Below are positions 16,680 to 23,083 of a stretch of 28,941 nt of DNA, in pieces. Source of the stretch: a virus; the IMG/VR virus record IMGVR_UViG_3300049595_003752, positions 76,163-105,103 of that record. One strand, 5' to 3'. The first letter of the stretch is position 1. Each line of letters opens with the position of its first letter. The notes beneath the pieces are model-generated. The model did no database searches and was not told the DNA's origin. It saw nothing but the letters and a program-made list of their open reading frames with translations. A program made the translations under genes and the position numbers.

Positions 16680-17015
16680 ATGTCACAACAAGAAGAAAAT
16701 TTCAAAACACTTTGGGCTGAATATTCTAAGTTGGTCCTTAAAGAACTTGATAGGATGAACAACAACTATGAAAATTTAAGAGAGAATATTGAAAATATTA
16801 ACTCTAAATTAAATGATGTTAAAAACACAGAAAAATCCTTACATGATTTAAAAATTTGGCAAGAAAAAATAAATGATGTGTGGTCACCTTCTCAAATGAA
16901 AGAAGCTAAAGATGAGGTTTATAAACAAAAAAATCGTTGGACAGCGACTATAGCAATTTTATTATTTATACAAATAATAGTCGGAATTATTGTCTCACTA
17001 AAAGTATTTTTTTAA
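16680..17015 (+). CDS. Coiled-coil protein with C-terminal membrane anchor
   Basis: This 111-aa protein has residues about 15-70 that are helical with coiled-coil character (LRENIENINSKLNDV). It ends in a single hydrophobic segment of about 20 residues (about 90-110: TIAILLFIQIIVGIIVSL) and a very short tail KVFF. The topology would be a tail-anchored membrane protein with the coiled coil in the cytoplasm. Possible roles are a spanin- or holin-like protein, or a membrane anchor for prohead assembly. T4 proheads are assembled on the inner membrane, so the location among head genes makes the last idea attractive but unproven. A terminator follows directly. Confidence 0.62.
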   Translation: MSQQEENFKTLWAEYSKLVLKELDRMNNNYENLRENIENINSKLNDVKNTEKSLHDLKIWQEKINDVWSPSQMKEAKDEVYKQKNRWTATIAILLFIQIIVGIIVSLKVFF

Positions 17016-17016
17016 T

Positions 17017-17041
17017 AAACCCTCCAATTGGAGGGTTTTTT
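17017..17041 (+). terminator. Rho-independent terminator
   Basis: The perfect 9-bp stem AAACCCTCC/GGAGGGTTT with loop AATT is followed by a T-run. It separates the portal group from the glutamine synthetase cassette. Confidence 0.93.
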
Positions 17042-17117
17042 GTTTATAGCGGTTTTCTAAATGGATTAAATTTAGTATAATTAAAACATATAACAAAAAA
17101 TAAATAATAACAAAATT

Positions 17118-18269
17118 ATGAGTAAAGTTTTTTTAGAATACATTTGGTTAGATGGTAATAGTCCCCAAAATCTAAGAAGTAAAACAAAAGTTGTTGACAG
17201 TACAGATATACTTGAAAGAGATGGTAATTCTAAACAAGGTTACCCTGAATCCTATCCACTTTGGAGTTTCGATGGCAGTTCAACAAAACAAGCCGGTGAG
17301 GAATTTGGTTTTGATGGTACTGATTGTGTTTTAAAACCTGTCTGTGTTGTTAGTGACCCTTTTAGAAGTAAAAGTTCATCTTACCTTCACAAATTAGTTT
17401 TTTGTGAGGTTTTTAACCCTGACGGTAAAACACCACATAAAACAAACACAAGAAGTAAGTTAAGGGATTTATTAGCCGACCTTAAATTCAAAGAGTATGA
17501 CGCAAATCATTCAGAAGTTCCTTGGTTTGGGTGGGAACAAGAATACGTTATAACACACGCTCCAGACCCGAATAACCATTTTAGGTATGGTGGAGGATTT
17601 CCTTTAGGTTTTTTAGCCGGTGATTCAGGTAAACCAAGACCACAAGGTGATTACTACTGTGGTGTCGGTGGACTTAACGTTATTGGTAGAGACATTGTAG
17701 AAGAACATCTTACAAAATGTGCAGAAATAGGGTTAGATATAGGTGGAATTAATGCCGAGGTATTGATAGGTCAATGGGAATATCAAATAGGCCCTGTGAC
17801 TGCTTTAAACGGTTCTGACCAATTATGGATTTCACGTTACATACTTGAAAGAGTTGCTGAGAAAAAAGGTTTAGGAATTTCTTATCACCCAAAACCTGTT
17901 AACGGTGATTGGAATGGTAGTGGTTGTCACGTAAACTTTTCAACCAAAGAAATGAGAGAAAAAGGTGGAATTAAAAAAATTCTTGAATCATGTGATAAAT
18001 TGTCTGAAAGACATAAAGAACATATTGAAGTTTACGGTGAGTTTAATGAAAAACGTTTAACTGGTAAACACGAAACATCTAGTATGGAAAAATTTAGTTT
18101 TGGTAATTCTGATAGAGGTTCAAGTATTAGAATACCTGTACATACATATACCAACGAAAGGGGTTATTTCGAAGATAGAAGGCCAGCGGCTAACTGTGAC
18201 CCATACAAAGTTTCTAACGTAATGATTGAAACAGTATTTGATAAGGCTGGAATAACAGTGGAACAATAA
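17118..18269 (+). CDS. glnII: Glutamine synthetase, type II (eukaryote-like GSII)
   Basis: This 383-aa protein makes glutamine from glutamate, ammonia and ATP. It is the short GSII type rather than the ~470-aa bacterial GSI. The beta-grasp start LEYIWLDG and LRSKTKVVD is present. Catalytic and binding motifs are intact: WFGWEQEY (137-143), GQWEYQIGP (218-226), NGSGCHVNFST (266-276), RLTGKHET (313-320) and FEDRRPAANCDPY (351-363). It appears functional. A terminator lies just upstream and a bidirectional one after the next gene, so this two-gene cassette needs its own promoter in 17042-17117. I see only an A-rich leader there (ATAATAACAAAATT). It is an auxiliary metabolic gene inserted between the portal and protease regions. 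It could raise nitrogen assimilation or glutamine for nucleotide synthesis during infection. Confidence 0.96.
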   Translation: MSKVFLEYIWLDGNSPQNLRSKTKVVDSTDILERDGNSKQGYPESYPLWSFDGSSTKQAGEEFGFDGTDCVLKPVCVVSDPFRSKSSSYLHKLVFCEVFNPDGKTPHKTNTRSKLRDLLADLKFKEYDANHSEVPWFGWEQEYVITHAPDPNNHFRYGGGFPLGFLAGDSGKPRPQGDYYCGVGGLNVIGRDIVEEHLTKCAEIGLDIGGINAEVLIGQWEYQIGPVTALNGSDQLWISRYILERVAEKKGLGISYHPKPVNGDWNGSGCHVNFSTKEMREKGGIKKILESCDKLSERHKEHIEVYGEFNEKRLTGKHETSSMEKFSFGNSDRGSSIRIPVHTYTNERGYFEDRRPAANCDPYKVSNVMIETVFDKAGITVEQ

Positions 18270-18276
18270 CTGTTTT

Positions 18277-18708
18277 ATGAAAAGAGGAAAAGAAATTAAA
18301 CTGAATTTACCTTATGAATATAATGTAATTTCAGGAGCTGTGGACAATAGAAATCCAGAATCAATATACATTCAAATATCAGCTTGGGGTAAACCTAAAA
18401 ATAAAGAAGAAGAAGATTTTGATTCAATAATTAAACAAAAATCTAAAAGAGTTAAAAAGAAATTATTTGAGGTGTTAGATACTGAACAATTTTTACCAAA
18501 AGTGATTGTTGATTTTAACATGGCCTCTTCAGGTGTTTCTTATGAAAAAAGAAGTTACATGTCAGTAGAAATGACACTGTTTCAGAAAAACCCAATACCT
18601 GTAAACTCTGATAAACTATTACCTACTTTAAATAAAATATCGGAAAAAATAATAACCGATATTTTTGAAAAAGATGAGGACTTTAAATTCTTTAAAAGAA
18701 AAGGATAA
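18277..18708 (+). CDS. Hypothetical protein downstream of glutamine synthetase
   Basis: This 143-aa protein is unknown to me. It looks like an alpha/beta domain: LNLPYEYNVISGAV, an IYIQISAWGK strand, a basic helix (KQKSKRVKKKLFEVL) and strands KVIVDFNM and SYMSVEMTLFQK. The start lies 7 bases after the glutamine synthetase stop, and a terminator follows at once, so both belong to one transcript. It need not be functionally tied to glutamine metabolism. No motif points to an enzyme. Confidence 0.65.
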   Translation: MKRGKEIKLNLPYEYNVISGAVDNRNPESIYIQISAWGKPKNKEEEDFDSIIKQKSKRVKKKLFEVLDTEQFLPKVIVDFNMASSGVSYEKRSYMSVEMTLFQKNPIPVNSDKLLPTLNKISEKIITDIFEKDEDFKFFKRKG

Positions 18709-18710
18709 AA

Positions 18711-18736
18711 AAAACCCCGAATAATCGGGGTTTTTT
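18711..18736. terminator. Bidirectional terminator between convergent genes
   Basis: The stem ACCCCGA/TCGGGGT with loop ATAA is flanked by an A-run and a T-run. It can therefore end transcription from both the + strand gene at 18277 and the minus-strand gene at 18740. Confidence 0.92.
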
Positions 18737-18739
18737 ATT

Positions 18740-19378
18740 TTAAGCCTTTGGGGACTTAAGTTGGAGTTGTGGTTCCACTTCGGCTAACAAAGTTGTAACG
18801 TTTACACCTTTATCTTTTGCCACCTTATAGATACTGTCAATCAAACCTTTTTTAACAGAGTACTTAGTTACACCTACAATAAGGGTTTCTTTATCCTTAT
18901 CAGATATTTTATCACAAGTTTCAATTAACTCAGAGATAACTTCTTGGTTACGTTCAAGAACTTCGTTGTTAAACTTAAACTCAGTAGCCTCGTCAACGAT
19001 ATCTTCACCGTAAGTTTCTTTAAGGTAATTGGCTCTTTCTTCGTTGATAGATTTGTACTTATCTTGAACAACCACCATTACTGATGCACCTTGTTCGGAA
19101 GCCATAATGAATGAAGACTCACGTTTACCTGTACGCTCAATTAAATTAGAAAATTCAGACATACCCAATTCACGAACATAACCATCAGCGTCTTTGATTT
19201 CAGCCTCAAGCTTGTCAATTTGTTCTTTAAGGGTTGCTAACTTCACCAATTTAGCGTGGAATTCTGCCATTTCAACAGGTGATTCAAACGCTGGTATAAC
19301 GTGTGATTTGTCTTTTGATTTTGCAGTCTTAGTGTCTGTAGATTTTGCTTTCGCCTTGTTGAAAAGATTTGATGCCAT
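18740..19378 (-). CDS. Hypothetical coiled-coil protein under a host-type promoter
   Basis: This 212-aa protein begins MASNLFNKAKAKSTDTKTAK, a basic low-complexity start. It then has a coiled coil (about 45-68: KLATLKEQIDKLEAEIKDA), a middle with SFIMASEQGASVMVVVQDKYK, and a helical C-terminus with GLIDSIYKVAKDKGVNVTTLLAEV. I do not recognise it. Its regulation is distinctive: it has a full Bacteroidota-type promoter and a long leader, and it lacks the ATATTTAT motif. It therefore probably belongs to an early or middle class read by unmodified host polymerase. Codon use is less A/T-extreme than in some neighbours. Nothing indicates that it is a virion protein. Confidence 0.7.
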   Translation of the reverse strand: MASNLFNKAKAKSTDTKTAKSKDKSHVIPAFESPVEMAEFHAKLVKLATLKEQIDKLEAEIKDADGYVRELGMSEFSNLIERTGKRESSFIMASEQGASVMVVVQDKYKSINEERANYLKETYGEDIVDEATEFKFNNEVLERNQEVISELIETCDKISDKDKETLIVGVTKYSVKKGLIDSIYKVAKDKGVNVTTLLAEVEPQLQLKSPKA

Positions 19379-19410
19379 ATGTATTGTTTTTTAGTGATTG
19401 ATTAACAATA

Positions 19411-19441
19411 CAAAGATATAAAGTTTTTTGACTTAGGCAAA
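19411..19441 (-). promoter_or_regulatory. Bacteroidota-type promoter (TTTG-N19-TATCTTTG)
   Basis: Read on the minus strand: TTTG at 19441-19438, 19-base spacer, TATCTTTG at 19418-19411. This fits the -33 TTTG / -7 TAnnTTTG consensus of the Bacteroidota housekeeping sigma factor. It drives the gene at 18740-19378. Confidence 0.82.
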
Positions 19442-19443
19442 AA

Positions 19444-20976
19444 TTAAATAGAAATTTCTTCTACTTTTCCTTCAACTTCAAAAGGATATATTGGAGACCA
19501 TTCTGTAATATCGTTTGACATTACGGGTTTACCACCTTCCATTCTATTAACAGCAATTGTAATATGTGGGATTTTATTTTGTGTTTTAATTTCGGATTCC
19601 ACCTTAACAGCCACAACTTTGTCTGTTTGTCCTATATGAGTTACTAATAAATCAAAGGGTTGGTCTAAAAGAGGTTTAGACTCTTCTTTAAGTGGGCCCA
19701 TATTGATGGTCATGTGATGCCCAATAAATTCCCAATCTTTTGGGTGCGGAATATATTTTTTTAATAGTTTTCTTGATTCTTCATTAAGAATTACGCCTGA
19801 ATAACTTACCTTTTTTTTAGATTCATTCATAAGTTTTAAAAATTTTTCTTTTTCTATTCTTTCTTTTTCTTGGCCAATTTCACGACCTTTAAAACCTTTT
19901 TTTATTAGGTCATCACCTGAAGTTGTTATTTTATATTCTAAAAAAGTGTCTACAATTTTATTAGGTATTTTCATTAAGTTACTAAATGTTCTTAGTGTTT
20001 CTTCAGATATCCCGATAACTTCAAATCTTTCACGTAATTTATAAACATCTGTCCCGTATTGTAAAAACTTAATTAAGAAACTGATTTCTTTTACTTCATC
20101 AACTGTATACTTAAGCTTGTTAACTAATGTTTTTTCAACCAATGTAGGCTCGTTACTTTGTAGTAAAACAGCTATAAGTACGTTAGCCTCTTTAGTCTCA
20201 ATTAAAGGTTCTGTTGTAACTACAAGTCTACCAAATATCCAGTCCCAAAGATTGTACTTAGTTATTAATTGTGTAAAATACCCTACAGACTGTGCTTGTT
20301 TAATACCTTTAAGAAATTCATCTCTAATACGTTCTTGTGATATTGGAAGTCCGTTACCACTAATAGTGGTTTTATCTTTACTTATAGCACTTTCAATGTC
20401 TTTATCCACATCGGAACCAACACGGGCGGCAAATCTAAGTGCTCTAAGTACACGTAGTTTATCCTCATCGAAACGCTCTACTGCTGAACCAACTGTTCTA
20501 ACCACGTTTCTTTCAATGTCACCAATACCACCAACCAAGTCAACCACTTCACCTTTATCTATATCATAGAAAAGAGCGTTGATGGTTAAATCACGACGCT
20601 TAACATCTTGGTCAATTGTAGTAAACTCTACAGAGTCAGGTCGTCTACCTTTACCAATGTCTTTACGGAAAGTAGCTATTTCATATTGACCATCTTCCGT
20701 GACTACGTTAACAATCCCAAATTGTTCACCCAATTCAATTGTACGGTACATGTTTAGAATAGACTTAATTTCTTCGGGTTTAGCGTTAGTAGCTAAATCA
20801 AAATCTTTAGGTTCATTACCATAAAGTAAATCCCGCACAGCACCACCAACAACATATAACTCATAACCGTTTTCCTTGAAAATTTGGTTCATTTTCAATA
20901 CGGAATTAGGTAGGTCCATGTGTATTTTCTTTCTTACCACTTCTTCTTTTAAGATTTTTCGAATCAGGTTCTTCAT
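19444..20976 (-). CDS. tRNA nucleotidyltransferase (CCA-type) fused to 2H phosphoesterase
   Basis: This is a 510-aa fusion. Residues 21-380 look like a class II CCA-adding enzyme/poly(A) polymerase head and neck: VVGGAVRDLL (42-51), DFDLAT (58-63), RRDLTINAL (127-135) and EDKLRVLRALRFAARVG (171-187). Residues 388-510 carry two HxTx motifs, HMTI (421-424) and HITI (471-474), the mark of 2H phosphoesterases, which open cyclic phosphates at RNA ends. Together they suggest tRNA end repair: clean the 3' end, then restore CCA. The canonical enzyme would start near residue 20. The extra MKNLIRKILKEEVVRKK resembles a capsid-targeting peptide with an LKE cleavage site, so the enzyme may be packaged and injected. 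The first ATG is 3 nt after ATATTTACAT, which supports the long form. Confidence 0.88.
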   Translation of the reverse strand: MKNLIRKILKEEVVRKKIHMDLPNSVLKMNQIFKENGYELYVVGGAVRDLLYGNEPKDFDLATNAKPEEIKSILNMYRTIELGEQFGIVNVVTEDGQYEIATFRKDIGKGRRPDSVEFTTIDQDVKRRDLTINALFYDIDKGEVVDLVGGIGDIERNVVRTVGSAVERFDEDKLRVLRALRFAARVGSDVDKDIESAISKDKTTISGNGLPISQERIRDEFLKGIKQAQSVGYFTQLITKYNLWDWIFGRLVVTTEPLIETKEANVLIAVLLQSNEPTLVEKTLVNKLKYTVDEVKEISFLIKFLQYGTDVYKLRERFEVIGISEETLRTFSNLMKIPNKIVDTFLEYKITTSGDDLIKKGFKGREIGQEKERIEKEKFLKLMNESKKKVSYSGVILNEESRKLLKKYIPHPKDWEFIGHHMTINMGPLKEESKPLLDQPFDLLVTHIGQTDKVVAVKVESEIKTQNKIPHITIAVNRMEGGKPVMSNDITEWSPIYPFEVEGKVEEISI

Positions 20977-20979
20977 ATA

Positions 20980-20989
20980 ATGTAAATAT
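20980..20989 (-). promoter_or_regulatory. ATATTTACAT motif, putative phage promoter
   Basis: The minus strand reads ATATTTACAT, then TAT, then the ATG at 20976. Spacing is the same 3 nt seen at 8949, 22944 and 26561. One base differs from the common form. It is divergent from the motif at 21003-21012. Confidence 0.45.
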
Positions 20990-21002
20990 ATGAATTTATT
21001 GC

Positions 21003-21012
21003 ATATTTATAT
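21003..21012 (+). promoter_or_regulatory. ATATTTATAT motif before prohead protease gene
   Basis: It lies 19 nt upstream of the chosen protease ATG at 21032, the same distance as at the terminase gene. Confidence 0.5.
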
Positions 21013-21031
21013 AGAAAAACTTTTTATAAAA

Positions 21032-21817
21032 ATGAAAATTTTAAAATCTAACGAAACAGGTAAAGGTATCTTAGTCGAATATGACGCGGGTTATATTTCA
21101 CCTGATATATCGTATAAAGGTACAAAAAATGCTGATTTAATTCGTGAATTTAAATCAGGTACAAATATAGGAAAAGACGGTAGTCTACCAGACGTAGTTA
21201 TTGTTTACGCAGTACTTCAAAAATGGGGTATTGAAAATAAAAACGGAAGATTATACCCAAAAGAAATTCTTGAAAGAGAAAATACTAGATACCAAGAATA
21301 TATTAAAATGGGTACATCTCTTGGTGAGTTAAACCACCCTGAATCTTCCATCATTGATGCAGACAGAGTATCTCACAGAATTACTAAAACTTGGTGGGAT
21401 GGTAAAACACTTATGGGTGAGATGGAATTGGATACAACTCCAGGATATCACAAGTTAGGTGTTATTTCTTCGGTTGGTGATAAAGTTGTTAACATGATTA
21501 GAAAAGGTTGGACTGTTGGTATTTCATCTCGTGGTGTTGGATCACTTAAAGTTGAAAACGGTAAAAACGTAGTACAAGATGACTTTGAATTAATTTGTTG
21601 GGATATTGTAACATCTCCGTCAACCCCAGGTTCTTGGATTTCAACTGACGCTGGTGATTTAAAAACATTTACAGAATCAACCCAAGGTTGTAACGGTTAC
21701 TCTTGTCAATGGAACCTAATTGAAGAGGCCCCTAAAAAAGAAACTGTAAGTTTCAAAGATATCACTAACCATAATAGTGATAAATTATTAAACAGTTTAA
21801 ATAAATTTTTAAAATGA
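21032..21817 (+). CDS. gp21: Prohead maturation protease (T4 gp21-like)
   Basis: This 261-aa protein cleaves scaffold, core and capsid proteins at (I/L)xE sites during head maturation. Matches to T4 gp21 are clear: NGRLYPKEIL (71-80), LGELNHP (98-103, catalytic His 102), WWDGKTLMGE and ISSRGVGSL (164-172, catalytic Ser 165 or 166). The C-terminus has NLIEEAPKK, a possible self-cleavage site (IEE then Ala). The frame is open back to an ATG at 20990, but that would place the start before the ATATTTATAT motif. The ATG at 21032 gives a more usual N-terminus and follows the motif by 19 nt, so I prefer it. The stop overlaps the next ATG (ATGA). Confidence 0.94.
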   Translation: MKILKSNETGKGILVEYDAGYISPDISYKGTKNADLIREFKSGTNIGKDGSLPDVVIVYAVLQKWGIENKNGRLYPKEILERENTRYQEYIKMGTSLGELNHPESSIIDADRVSHRITKTWWDGKTLMGEMELDTTPGYHKLGVISSVGDKVVNMIRKGWTVGISSRGVGSLKVENGKNVVQDDFELICWDIVTSPSTPGSWISTDAGDLKTFTESTQGCNGYSCQWNLIEEAPKKETVSFKDITNHNSDKLLNSLNKFLK

Positions 21818-22098
21818 GTAAAGTAGTTAGATTAAACGAAAAAGATATTGAAAGATTGGTTAGAAAAATCATGTCCGAAGATAAACAATCGAAGACGGTT
21901 GATATGAAAGGTAAGAAGTGTACCAATTGTAAAAAAGGTAAATACGGTGAAACATCACAACTTGACGATTTAGAAGGTGTACTTCATTGTACAAATTGTG
22001 GAAAAAAAACCGATAGATATGTAGATAAAACCGTAAAAGAATCTTGGCCAAAAAGAGAATTAGAAAGAAAAGTAATTAATTTCCGTAGAGATATTTAA
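21814..22098 (+). CDS. Zinc-ribbon protein with capsid-targeting-like N-terminus
   Basis: This 94-aa protein is translationally coupled to the protease by an ATGA overlap. The N-terminal helix RLNEKDIERLVRKIMSEDK has the pattern seen in other proteins here and ends in MSE, a plausible prohead-protease site. Residues 36-62 form a four-cysteine zinc ribbon (CTNC at 36-39, CTNC at 59-62). A basic tail follows. A packaged DNA- or RNA-binding internal protein is a reasonable inference. Immediate coupling to the protease that would process it is suggestive. No enzyme motif is seen. Confidence 0.75.
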   Translation: MSKVVRLNEKDIERLVRKIMSEDKQSKTVDMKGKKCTNCKKGKYGETSQLDDLEGVLHCTNCGKKTDRYVDKTVKESWPKRELERKVINFRRDI

Positions 22099-22101
22099 AT
22101 T

Positions 22102-22140
22102 GCGCAGCTGCGCTTTTGCAAAAGCAGCTTAGCAAGCAGC
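22102..22140. repeat. GC-rich island of nested palindromes
   Basis: GCGCAGCTGCGC (22102-22113) is a perfect 12-bp palindrome sharing two bases with the perfect 14-bp palindrome GCTTTTGCAAAAGC (22112-22125). A small hairpin GCTT-AGC-AAGC (22127-22137) follows. GC content is far above the surroundings. Function unknown. Confidence 0.8.
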
Positions 22141-22168
22141 AAAAGATCTAAAAAATTAAAAATGGAAG

Positions 22169-22199
22169 GGGATATGTAGTTTACATATCCCTTTTTTTT
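22169..22199 (+). terminator. Rho-independent terminator
   Basis: The perfect 10-bp stem GGGATATGTA/TACATATCCC with loop GTT is followed by eight T. It ends the protease/zinc-ribbon transcript. Confidence 0.93.
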
Positions 22200-22237
22200 A
22201 TATAAAATTACCGTATAACAATTAAAATAATAAACAA

Positions 22238-22471
22238 ATGGATAATAATGTAGCAAAATACTTTTTAGTAAAGGTAGAATTTGAAACCATTAATGAAAGT
22301 AATGGTAAACAGAAAAAAATTAGAACACAATATCTTGTGGATGCAATGACTTGTACTGAGGCTGAAGCTCGTACTCGTACTTATTTAAAAGATTCTGTAA
22401 TGGATTATGAAATTGTAAGTACAACAAAAAGTCCTATTGAAGACGTTATTGAAGTACTTGTAAAGGCTTAA
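22238..22471 (+). CDS. DUF4494-like small protein
   Basis: This 77-aa protein contains KYFLVKVEFE, then TQYLVDAMTCTEAEARTRTYL. The YLVDAxxxTEAEAR pattern is what I know from DUF4494 proteins of Bacteroidota and their phages. It is shorter than the bacterial members, as I recall them, and lacks their C-terminal half. No function is established for the family. The leader is A-rich (AATAATAAACAAATG) and has no Shine-Dalgarno site. The gene follows a terminator, so it needs its own promoter in 22200-22237, where I cannot identify one. Its stop overlaps the stop of the convergent SprT-like gene in a shared TTAA. Confidence 0.7.
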   Translation: MDNNVAKYFLVKVEFETINESNGKQKKIRTQYLVDAMTCTEAEARTRTYLKDSVMDYEIVSTTKSPIEDVIEVLVKA

Positions 22472-22944
22472 TGACGATATTGTTTTGGTAAACCTACTTT
22501 GTTAGCAACCTTTTGGAAAACCCCACCATGGTTTCTAGCTTCAGTATCTTCCAATCCGTGAGCGGCATGAATTAATTCGTGTTTAATAATATCTTCAACG
22601 TATTCAGTATCATTAAGGGCCTTGGGATGAATCTTCATTATTCCAAGGTCTTTTTTATTTTCAGGATGTTTAAATGAACCTATCTTTCCGGCTTTAATTT
22701 TATCATCCACTTTAACAACAATGTTATCGTCACTAACAGGTTCTTCACCTGTAATTTCTTTATAAGCTTTTTCTACCTTTTTTTTAATACGGTCCTTCAT
22801 GTTGTCAACTTTTTTAGTTTCTTTTGGAAACTTGGAATTCTTTGTTGCCTTTTCCTGAGCATAGTCAACTTTTCTCATAAAATCATTCGATTCTAAATGA
22901 TCCTCAATAAATTCTCGTAATATTTTTCTGATATTATTTCTCAT
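22468..22944 (-). CDS. SprT-like zinc metallopeptidase with capsid-targeting-like N-terminus
   Basis: This 158-aa protein has HELIHAAHG (122-130), a zinc HExxH site, followed by NHGGVF (138-143) whose His is the likely third ligand, as in SprT/WSS1-like peptidases. The N-terminal MRNNIRKILREFIED is near-identical in style to that of the tRNA-repair fusion (MKNLIRKILKEE) and ends in LRE, a candidate prohead-protease site. The frame is open back to 23019, but the ATATTTATTT motif at 22957-22948 lies directly upstream of the tandem ATGATG. The local sequence matches the 8949 start, so I choose ATG 22944 (22947 is equally possible). It may be an injected peptidase acting on host or DNA-bound proteins; the target is unknown. 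Confidence 0.82.
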   Translation of the reverse strand: MRNNIRKILREFIEDHLESNDFMRKVDYAQEKATKNSKFPKETKKVDNMKDRIKKKVEKAYKEITGEEPVSDDNIVVKVDDKIKAGKIGSFKHPENKKDLGIMKIHPKALNDTEYVEDIIKHELIHAAHGLEDTEARNHGGVFQKVANKVGLPKQYRH

Positions 22945-22947
22945 CAT

Positions 22948-22957
22948 AAATAAATAT
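22948..22957 (-). promoter_or_regulatory. ATATTTATTT motif, putative phage promoter
   Basis: The minus strand reads GATATTTATTTATGATGAGAAATA, nearly identical to the 8949 start region. The motif ends 0 or 3 nt before the start codon. It is divergent from the motif at 23022-23031. Confidence 0.55.
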
Positions 22958-23021
22958 CCCAATTTTTTAATAAAAAAATTACTTTTTTCTCTTGACTTGT
23001 TGCACTTTACTGTAGGCAAAC

Positions 23022-23031
23022 ATATTTATTT
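23022..23031 (+). promoter_or_regulatory. ATATTTATTT motif before scaffold/capsid genes
   Basis: It lies 52 nt upstream of the scaffold ATG and just before an 8-bp hairpin at 23036-23057. It is the only candidate promoter I see for the scaffold and major capsid genes. Confidence 0.48.
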
Positions 23032-23035
23032 AAAA

Positions 23036-23057
23036 ATCTTGCATAAGTGTGCAAGAT
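23036..23057 (+). promoter_or_regulatory. Inverted repeat in scaffold-gene leader
   Basis: Perfect ATCTTGCA/TGCAAGAT arms surround loop TAAGTG. It would lie at the 5' end of a transcript from 23022-23031. There is no T-run on the + strand, so it is not a terminator in that direction. It could be a stabilising hairpin or an operator. Confidence 0.6.
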
Positions 23058-23083
23058 AAATTATAATTCGTTAAAAAATAAAA

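Noticed and set aside
20117-20569. 150-codon + strand frame inside the tRNA nucleotidyltransferase gene
   Set aside because: It is opposite clear nucleotidyltransferase motifs. Ser/Leu-rich shadow frame.
20990-21031. Upstream extension of the prohead protease to the ATG at 20990
   Set aside because: The extra 14 residues span the promoter-like motif and are not typical of gp21. The ATG at 21032 is better placed.
22945-23019. Upstream extension of the SprT-like peptidase to 23019
   Set aside because: The extension crosses the ATATTTATTT motif and has no resemblance to the tag peptide. The 22944 start matches the 8949 start region.
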